Below, one piece after another: positions 58,196 through 64,000 of a stretch of DNA of 64,000 nt. The DNA comes from Rothia sp. HMSC078H08. GTDB lineage: Bacteria; Actinomycetota; Actinomycetes; Actinomycetales; Micrococcaceae. The stretch lies in contig NZ_KV795235.1 of the NCBI RefSeq assembly GCF_001808955.1, forward strand, positions 62,001-126,000, read 5' to 3'. Position 1 is the first letter of the stretch; each line of letters begins with the position of its first letter. The notes under the pieces were generated by a model. That model was given only the letters and a program-made list of their open reading frames with translations, had not been told where the DNA came from and made no database searches. Made by a program: the position numbers and the translations under genes.

Positions 58196-60010
58196 CTACT
58201 TGGCGTTACCGAAGAGGTACACCTTCGCCTCGTAGGGGCGCAGTAGGGTGCCCTCGTCGGTGAACTCGCGGTTCTCATCGCGGTAGTTCGAGCTAATCAG
58301 CTTCGGGGTGTTCTCGATTGCCTTCAGCTCAGTCGGGGAGAGTGCCTGCGAGTTGGTCAGCACCACCGAGTCCAGGTTGCCGCCCGCGTAGTTCAGCTGA
58401 ACGGTGTCATCGGTGAAGTTCGCGACGACCAGCAGGGCGCGCTCGCCGGTTGCGGCGGCGTCCTCATCGGAGTTCACGCGCAGGTAGGCGTAAACCTGGT
58501 CATCCTCTTCATCCAGCAGGCGGTACTCGCCGGTCAGGATAATCGGGTACTCGCGGCGCAGGCTAATCAGATCGCGGTAGTGGTAGAACACCGAATCCTG
58601 GTCGGCGAGCTCTGCCTCCGCGTTGATTTCGGTGTAGCGCGGGTTCAGCTTCAGCCACGGGGTGCCGGTGGTGAAGCCTGCGTTCTCACCGGCGGTCCAC
58701 TGCATGGGGGTGCGGGCGTTATCGCGGCCGGAGGCGCTAATGTAGCGCAGCATGTCCTCCGCGGAGACGCGGCCCGACTCTTCAACGTACTTGCGCCAAG
58801 AGTCGTGAATCTCCAGGTCGTTGTAGTCCTTCACATCGTCGAAGAAGACATTGGTCATGCCCAGCTCTTCACCCTGGTAGATGTAGGGGGTACCCTGCAT
58901 CAGGTGCAGCACGGTGCCCAGCATCTTGGCGCTGACGGTGCGGTACTCGGGGGAGTCGTTACCGAAGCGGGAGACGGTGCGCGGCTGGTCGTGGTTGTTC
59001 CAGTACAGGGAGTTCCAGCCGCGACCGTGCAGACCCTCCTGCCAGTGGGTGAGGACCTTCTTCAGGTCCACCAGGTTGAAGCGGCGGTCGGACCACTTGC
59101 CGGTCACGCCACCCTCGGAGGCGTCCACATCCATGTGCTCGAACTGGAAGACCATCTGCAGCTCGTTGCGGTCGAAACCGGTGTAGAGTGCGGCGTCGTC
59201 CACGGTCACGCAGGGGGTTTCGCCCACGGTCATGACCGGGTACTTGCTCAAGACCTCGCGGTTCATCTCCTGCAGGAATTCGTGCACGCGCGGGCCGTTG
59301 GCTGCGACAGCCAGGGAGTTGTCGAGGCCGCCAGCGAGGACTGCCGGGTCCTCGGGGAAGGAGAGGTCCTTAGAAATCAGGTTGATGACGTCCATGCGGA
59401 AGCCGTCCACGCCCTTGTCCAGCCAGAAGCGCATGATGTCGTAGACCTCTTCGCGGACCTTCGGGTTCTCCCAGTTGAGGTCGGGCTGCTTGACGGAGAA
59501 GTAGTGCAGGTAGAACTGGCCGGTCGCCTCGTCCCATTCCCACACGGAGGGGCTGAAGCAGGAAATCCAGTTGTTCGGCGGGATCGGCTTGCCGTCCTCG
59601 TCGAAGCCCTTGGGGTCGCGCCAGATGTAGTAGTCGCGGTAGGGGTTGTCCTTGGAGGAGCGTGCCTGCTTGAACCATTCGTGCTCGTCGGAGGTGTGGT
59701 TGACGACCAGGTCCATCATGAGCTTGATGCCGTGCTCGTGCGCGGTTTCGAGCAGCTTGTCGAAGTCTTCCATGGTGCCGAACTCGGTCATGATGGCACG
59801 GTAGTCGGAGATGTCGTAGCCGTTATCGTCGTTCGGGGACGCGTAGATGGGGGAGAGCCACAGCACCTGAATGCCCAGGTCGGCGAGGTACGGAATCTTC
59901 TCGGTGATACCGGGCAGGTCGCCGATGCCGTCGCCGTTGGAGTCGTTGAAGGAGCGGGGGTAAATCTGGTAGACAACGGGTTCCTGCCACCACTGGGTCT
60001 GGGTCGTCAT
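58196..60010 (-). CDS. GH13 alpha-glucosidase (probable oligo-1,6-glucosidase type)
   Basis: 604 residues from the ATG with GAAGGAAG upstream; the longer frame to 60142 reads back into the mapP end. Regions are DLVVNHTSDEH, GFRMDVINLISK, MTVGETP and NNHDQPR. The DVIN sequence after the nucleophile is the pattern of alpha-1,6-acting oligoglucosidases. It is a close paralogue of the next gene over nearly its whole length, with about one third of positions differing by eye. Intracellular. 125 nt separate it from the next gene. Confidence 0.9.
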   Translation of the reverse strand: MTTQTQWWQEPVVYQIYPRSFNDSNGDGIGDLPGITEKIPYLADLGIQVLWLSPIYASPNDDNGYDISDYRAIMTEFGTMEDFDKLLETAHEHGIKLMMDLVVNHTSDEHEWFKQARSSKDNPYRDYYIWRDPKGFDEDGKPIPPNNWISCFSPSVWEWDEATGQFYLHYFSVKQPDLNWENPKVREEVYDIMRFWLDKGVDGFRMDVINLISKDLSFPEDPAVLAGGLDNSLAVAANGPRVHEFLQEMNREVLSKYPVMTVGETPCVTVDDAALYTGFDRNELQMVFQFEHMDVDASEGGVTGKWSDRRFNLVDLKKVLTHWQEGLHGRGWNSLYWNNHDQPRTVSRFGNDSPEYRTVSAKMLGTVLHLMQGTPYIYQGEELGMTNVFFDDVKDYNDLEIHDSWRKYVEESGRVSAEDMLRYISASGRDNARTPMQWTAGENAGFTTGTPWLKLNPRYTEINAEAELADQDSVFYHYRDLISLRREYPIILTGEYRLLDEEDDQVYAYLRVNSDEDAAATGERALLVVANFTDDTVQLNYAGGNLDSVVLTNSQALSPTELKAIENTPKLISSNYRDENREFTDEGTLLRPYEAKVYLFGNAK

Positions 60011-60083
60011 TGTTCTTCCTTCCCTTGGTATGGATGAGTGTTGTGTGGTGCCGCTCTGCGGGCGGCTAACGTCTGATGCCCCT

Positions 60084-60962
60084 TTAGGACTGGCTGGTGA
60101 GGGGCGTAAGGAGGCTCTCCGGCGCCCAGCTGGAGGGGTCAATCTCTAGCAGCAGGCCGCTGTGGTCGGAGATCGCCTCGGGGGAGTTGTCACGGAAGAC
60201 AACCGCGTGGGATACCACGTCGACCAGGCGGTCAGCGAAGACAAAGTCGATGCGCTTGGCATCCGTGCTACCTTCCCAGCCGGCGATTTCGCGGTGGACG
60301 GTGTTCTCGCCGTCGGTGTGCTCCGCTAGGGATCGGGTATCCACCATGCCGCTGGAGGTGACCAGCGCGTAGCCTTCATTGCTCAGATGTGCTGCGGAGT
60401 TGAAGTCGCCGCCGAGCAGTACCGGTGCGGTGCGGGCGCACTCGGCAAGCTCCTGCGAGAGGTGTGCGTATTCCTGCGCGAAGAGGGGCTCGCCGTCGAA
60501 GTCCCACCAGGACATGTGGGTGGTGGCGCACCAGAAGGTGCCCGTCTCAGTTTCGATGAGCGTTGCCTGTGCTGCGCGGCGCTGCACCTGGTGGTAGCCG
60601 TAGCCGGGGGACATATTGATGGGCTTGATACCGCGAATCGGCAGGCGCGAGAGGATAGCTACGCATTCGTCGTAACGGTCCCAACCGATGTGGGTTTCGG
60701 TGAGGGTCCACTCGTAAGTGGCACCCATTTCGTTGAGCGCCTGCACGAGCAGCAGGGCGTAGTTGTCTTCGCGGACCGGAACGCCGGCGCCGCCGCGGTA
60801 GTTGAGGGGCTCCTTCACCACGGGGGTGGAGGTGAGCTGGTTGACTTCCTGCAACGCAATGACGTCCACCTGCTGTTCAATAATGAACTTGGCGAGGGTA
60901 CGGATCTTGGCAATCTGGTGGATTTCGCACCAGCTGTGCGTATTGAGGGTGAGGAAGCGCAT
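60084..60962 (-). CDS. mapP: Endonuclease/exonuclease/phosphatase-family protein, probable maltose-6'-phosphate phosphatase
   Basis: 292 residues. The N-terminal MRFLTLNTHSWCE and ALQEVNQL are the EEP-fold Asn/Glu metal site as seen in MapP-type proteins; GGDFNSAAHL, RIDFVFADR and ISDHSGLLLEI complete the catalytic set. The related Enterococcus enzyme dephosphorylates maltose-6'-P formed by a PTS. Its position, first in an operon with two alpha-glucosidases and divergent from an alpha-glucoside PTS, strongly supports this over a nuclease role. No signal peptide. Confidence 0.78.
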   Translation of the reverse strand: MRFLTLNTHSWCEIHQIAKIRTLAKFIIEQQVDVIALQEVNQLTSTPVVKEPLNYRGGAGVPVREDNYALLLVQALNEMGATYEWTLTETHIGWDRYDECVAILSRLPIRGIKPINMSPGYGYHQVQRRAAQATLIETETGTFWCATTHMSWWDFDGEPLFAQEYAHLSQELAECARTAPVLLGGDFNSAAHLSNEGYALVTSSGMVDTRSLAEHTDGENTVHREIAGWEGSTDAKRIDFVFADRLVDVVSHAVVFRDNSPEAISDHSGLLLEIDPSSWAPESLLTPLTSQS

Positions 60963-61381
60963 GTATTAAGTCCGGGGTATGTGTGAGGTTGAAGAATGAT
61001 ATGCGCACCGCGTATTGAGGTGGTGAGTGTTTATGCACTCTGACCTCTATGGGCGCACTGTTTATGCTATCGATTCTGTGCGCTAGGTAATAGGGAAAAA
61101 GTCTCATCTGCAGCAAGTATTTTTAACCAGTGCCGGGATATGTTTCAGGTTCTGAAAAACTCTTTCAAAACTCACAGTTTTGGTACCTGTGGGCAGGTAT
61201 GACCTGGCATTATTGTTTCTGTCTAAAACACATTCGGCATTTAGCGCACGCAGGATATGTGGCACCCGTCTCATATACTTTCGTTTGAGGGTATAAAGAT
61301 ACGGCGTTGCCACCGCAGACCGGCAACGATCGCCGGCACCTGCGTCCGCTCACTCGACAACCCGAAAGGGCGTATAGCCTC
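60963..61381. promoter_or_regulatory. Divergent control region of the alpha-glucoside PTS locus
   Basis: No gene. The key feature is a phased array TTTCA-N5-TGAAA-N5-TTTCA at 61143-61167, two overlapping palindromes with 10-bp spacing, a probable repressor or activator operator. Other inverted repeats are GAGTG-TTTATG-CACTC (61025-61040) and GCGCAC...GTGCGC (about 61053-61083). TATAAA at 61292-61297 is the likely -10 for the PTS gene, without a good -35, as expected for an activated promoter. Confidence 0.55.
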
Positions 61382-63019
61382 ATGATGGAAAAAGTACAGA
61401 GGTTCGGCTCTGCCATGCTGGCACCCGTTCTTCTCTTCGCATTCGCTGGCCTCGCGGTCGGTATTGCGATCATTGCACAGAACGGCGACCTGATTCCCCT
61501 CGCTGCTGACAAGGAAAGCGCGTGGAACCACTTCTGGTCCGTTTGGGAGTCCGGCGCATGGACCGTCTTCAACCAGATGGAACTGCTCTTCGTGATCGGT
61601 CTGCCCATTGCACTGGCAAAGACCGCTAACGCACGTGCAGTGATGGAAGCTGCAATGGTCTACCTGACCTTCAACTACTTCGTCGGCGCCATGCTCAAGG
61701 TATGGGGCAAGGGCGGCACCGGTTTCTTCGACCTGGACTACACCACCGACATCTCTAAGAGCGCGGCAGGTACCGGTCTGAAGATGATCGCCGGTATCAA
61801 GACCATGGACACCGGTATCTTCGGTGCAATCATCATCTCTGCAATCGTGGTGTGGGTACACAACCGCTGGTTCGACAAGAAGCTGCCCGACTTCCTCGGT
61901 ATCTTCCAGGGTTCCCAGTACGTCTACGGCGTCTGCTTCTTCCTGATGATGCCCGTGGCATTCCTGTTCTCCTGGCTGTGGCCCTACGCTCAGCACGGCA
62001 TCTCCTCCCTGCAGGGCTTCTTCATCGCATCCGGCGCACTCGGCGTGTGGGTTTACACCTTCCTCGAGCGCTTCCTGATTCCGACCGGTCTGCACCACTT
62101 TATCTACTCCCCGTTCGTCTTCGGTAATGTTGTTACCCCGAACGGTATTGCTAAGGACTGGCCGACCCACCTGACCGAGTTCGCAAAGAGCGACAAGCCC
62201 CTGAAGGAACTGTTCCCCGGCGGCGGCTTCGCACTGCACGGTAACTCCAAGGTCTTTGCACCCATCGGTATCGCAGCGGCGTTCTACACCACTGCTCGTC
62301 CCGAGAAGCGCAAGGAAGTTCTCGCTCTGATGATCCCCGTCTGCCTCACCGCGATCCTGATTGGTATCACCGAGCCCCTCGAGTTCACCTTCCTGTTCCT
62401 GGCACCCCCGCTGTTCCTGGTCCACGCAATCCTGGCAGCATCCATGGCAGCAATCATGTACCAGCTGGGTCTGGTTGGTTACATGGGTGGCGGTCTGCTC
62501 GACTTCCTGTTCCAGAACTGGATCCCGCTGTGGGCAAACCACTCCGGCACCTACCTCATGCAGATTGGTGTGGGCCTGTGCTTCACCGTCCTGTACTTCC
62601 TGATCTTCCGCTTCATGATTCTGAAGTTTGACTTCAAGACCCCCGGTCGTGAAGAAGACGGCGGCGAGACCAAGCTCTACAGCAAGGCAGAGTACAAGGC
62701 AGCTAAGGCTGCTGAGAAGAACGGCGGCGCAGCTGCTGAGTCCGCTGACGGCGACCTCTACGCACCCCGTGCAGCTGGCTTCCTCGAACTGCTCGGTGGC
62801 GCAGAGAACATCACCACCGTGAACAACTGCGCAACCCGCCTGCGTGTCTCCGTTGCTGATGAGTCCCTCGTCAGCCCCTCGGATGCAGACTTCAAGAATG
62901 CAGGCGCTCTGGGTCTGGTCCGTAAGGGCAAGGCATTCCAGGTTATCGTCGGCATGGATGTTCCCCAGGTTCGCGAGCGTTTCGAGACCATGGTGAACGA
63001 AGCTAAGACCCTCTCCTAA
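61382..63019 (+). CDS. Alpha-glucoside-type PTS transporter subunit EIICB
   Basis: 545 residues. The N-terminal EIIC (about 1-430) has many membrane helices: MMEKVQRFGSAMLAPVLLFA, LPIALAKTANARAVMEA, FLERFLIPTGLHHFIYSPF and ITEPLEFTFLFLAPPLF. A charged linker leads to EIIB (about 460-545) with the phosphorylated Cys483 in NNCATRLRV. No EIIA domain, so it must borrow one from elsewhere (for example Crr). The first ATG at 61382 has a GAAAGGG about 11 nt upstream; an in-frame start at 61307 is less likely. It imports and phosphorylates maltose or a related disaccharide. Confidence 0.9.
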   Translation: MMEKVQRFGSAMLAPVLLFAFAGLAVGIAIIAQNGDLIPLAADKESAWNHFWSVWESGAWTVFNQMELLFVIGLPIALAKTANARAVMEAAMVYLTFNYFVGAMLKVWGKGGTGFFDLDYTTDISKSAAGTGLKMIAGIKTMDTGIFGAIIISAIVVWVHNRWFDKKLPDFLGIFQGSQYVYGVCFFLMMPVAFLFSWLWPYAQHGISSLQGFFIASGALGVWVYTFLERFLIPTGLHHFIYSPFVFGNVVTPNGIAKDWPTHLTEFAKSDKPLKELFPGGGFALHGNSKVFAPIGIAAAFYTTARPEKRKEVLALMIPVCLTAILIGITEPLEFTFLFLAPPLFLVHAILAASMAAIMYQLGLVGYMGGGLLDFLFQNWIPLWANHSGTYLMQIGVGLCFTVLYFLIFRFMILKFDFKTPGREEDGGETKLYSKAEYKAAKAAEKNGGAAAESADGDLYAPRAAGFLELLGGAENITTVNNCATRLRVSVADESLVSPSDADFKNAGALGLVRKGKAFQVIVGMDVPQVRERFETMVNEAKTLS

Positions 63020-63070
63020 GAGGAATCAGCTTTCAACCGTCTGACGGCATAACGCCTCATAAGGTATAGA

Positions 63071-63112
63071 CTTCGCCGGCGGTATCGGATAACACCGATG
63101 CCGCCGGCGAAG
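63071..63112 (+). terminator. Hairpin after the PTS gene
   Basis: CTTCGCCGGCGG-T-ATCGG pairs with CCGAT-G-CCGCCGGCGAAG over 17 bp. No T-run. It separates the PTS gene from the regulator. Confidence 0.65.
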
Positions 63113-63255
63113 CTGTATCCAGGCTCGCACCCGGACTCAAATCTGCACGAGGCACCCACCCAAAGTGAGAGACGACCAACCTCGCCCACCCTGGCCGATG
63201 ACCCTAGAGCGTGTACTATTTATATATTGCTCACCATCGGATTCAGGAGCTTTGA

Positions 63256-64000
63256 GTGGATTTACAAGACGTCGTGAATGCGAACCAGCACCGATTCAGT
63301 GAAACTGAACGGGAAATTTTGGCATTCATGCTAGAAAATGAAGAGTTCGTTGCGGAGTCAACGATCAACTCTTTGGCACATAAAACTTATACTTCGACCA
63401 GCTCAATTATCCGCCTGACGAAGAAGCTGAACTTCTCCGGATTTGCTGAGTTGAAGTACTTCATTAAGTCCTCTCTGAACCGCAGCGAACCCTTCAACCC
63501 GCGGTTCATTGAGAGCGGCCGCGAAGACATTCAGCGCACCTATGACTACCTCGAGCACATGGAGCTGAGCGGACTGCTCAAGCGCATCCATGAGGCTCGC
63601 ACTGTGTACTGCTTCGGTACCGGCTACGCTCAGCGCAATGCTGTGCAGGAATTTACCAAGTCCATGCAGGTCTGCGGTAAGTTCTGCCAGGTCATCCCGG
63701 CACGTAATGAGTTCGAAAGCGCCATGAACAATATGACCCAGGACGACGTGGTCATCATTGTGTCCTTCTCCGGTCAGACCGAGAACATGCGCGAACACAT
63801 TAAGATGCTGGCGCTACGCCGCATCCCCATGATTGCGGTGACCGCCATTGGTGTGAACTACATGTCCTCGCACGCCGAGTACTCCCTGCACTACCAGACG
63901 ACCCCCACCCAGATCAGCACCCAGCGTAAGCCCTACTACTCTTTTGTTGCGCTGTCGGTGCTGCTGGACTACATCGTGCGCCGTTACATTGAACACGTTG
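63256..64000 (+). CDS. RpiR/MurR-family transcriptional regulator (3' end beyond window)
   Basis: 248 codons visible from GTG with AGGAG 6 nt upstream; the frame is open at the window edge. The N-terminal HTH_6 domain (RFSETEREILAFMLENEEFV, TSTSSIIRLTKKLNFSGFAE) is followed by a SIS sugar-phosphate-binding domain (VYCFGTGYAQRNAVQEFTKS, DDVVIIVSFSGQTENMREHI, RIPMIAVTA). It probably senses a sugar phosphate such as maltose-6'-P and controls the PTS and mapP operons. Close homologues regulate alpha-glucoside genes in Firmicutes. Confidence 0.9.
   Translation, partial: MDLQDVVNANQHRFSETEREILAFMLENEEFVAESTINSLAHKTYTSTSSIIRLTKKLNFSGFAELKYFIKSSLNRSEPFNPRFIESGREDIQRTYDYLEHMELSGLLKRIHEARTVYCFGTGYAQRNAVQEFTKSMQVCGKFCQVIPARNEFESAMNNMTQDDVVIIVSFSGQTENMREHIKMLALRRIPMIAVTAIGVNYMSSHAEYSLHYQTTPTQISTQRKPYYSFVALSVLLDYIVRRYIEHV

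Noticed and set aside
56277..60037. Long plus-strand frames (616 and 485 codons) opposite the two GH13 genes
   Set aside because: The minus-strand frames contain all four GH13 catalytic regions; the plus-strand products are Val/Leu/His-rich without domains.

Overview
The window is chromosomal DNA of a moderately high-GC actinobacterium of the family Micrococcaceae, most likely a Rothia (R. mucilaginosa or a close relative). This rests on several observations: a fragmented actinobacterial S10/spc/alpha ribosomal region with secY, adk, map and infA; a mycothiol gene (mshA); an LAXTG-type cell-wall sorting signal; a type I pantothenate kinase; frequent GTG/TTG starts; and apparently leaderless genes. 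The species name is inference from gene content and protein flavour.

Layout. 1-4184: 3' part of the S10 operon (rplD partial, rplW, rplB, rpsS, rplV, rpsC, rplP, rpmC, rpsQ) closed by a strong terminator. 4185-10252: an accessory insertion splitting the ribosomal cluster. It holds a large beta-propeller cell-wall protein, a shorter propeller paralogue without signal peptide or anchor, AT-rich spacers and structured inverted repeats. 10253-17360: spc operon (rplN to rplO, without rpsN), then secY-adk and map. 17485-24831: rlmN, then infA-rpmJ-rpsM-rpsK-rpoA-rplQ (without rpsD), truA, and rplM-rpsI. 25011-35016: ppk2, glmM, mscL(-), a VanY-type carboxypeptidase(-), coaA(-), glmS, acpS and the bifunctional NAD(P)HX repair enzyme. 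35241-39305 (-): an exopolysaccharide priming glycosyltransferase, then mshA followed by a phosphatase-like gene. 39444-43953: alr-tsaE-tsaB-rimI-tsaD, cell-wall alanine racemase joined to the t6A tRNA-modification set. 44054-47006 (-): a GCS2/YbdK-type ligase and a SAM methyltransferase with a THUMP-like tail. 47233-54129: groES-groEL, guaB, guaB3, guaA. 54370-56118: a small membrane protein and an AEC transporter. 56265-64000: an alpha-glucoside PTS locus, with mapP and two GH13 alpha-glucosidases on the minus strand, divergent from a PTS EIICB followed by an RpiR-type regulator that runs off the window.

How the genes work together. Most of the window is housekeeping: ribosome, secretion, nucleotide and amino-sugar synthesis. 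glmM and glmS provide steps to UDP-GlcNAc, alr provides D-Ala, and guaB/guaA provide GMP. The most distinctive parts are three. First, a maltose/alpha-glucoside pathway that seems to import and phosphorylate the sugar, remove the 6'-phosphate with a MapP-type phosphatase and hydrolyse the free disaccharide, with phased TTTCA/TGAAA half-sites in the divergent promoter region. Second, a phosphatase-like gene 28 nt behind mshA that is a candidate for the unassigned dephosphorylation step of mycothiol synthesis. Third, a duplicated surface beta-propeller module, possibly iron-controlled, lodged between rpsQ and rplN. Five genes (glmM, glmS, tsaB, coaA, mscL) show a -10 hexamer 6-7 nt before the start codon and little or no Shine-Dalgarno, the signature of leaderless transcripts.
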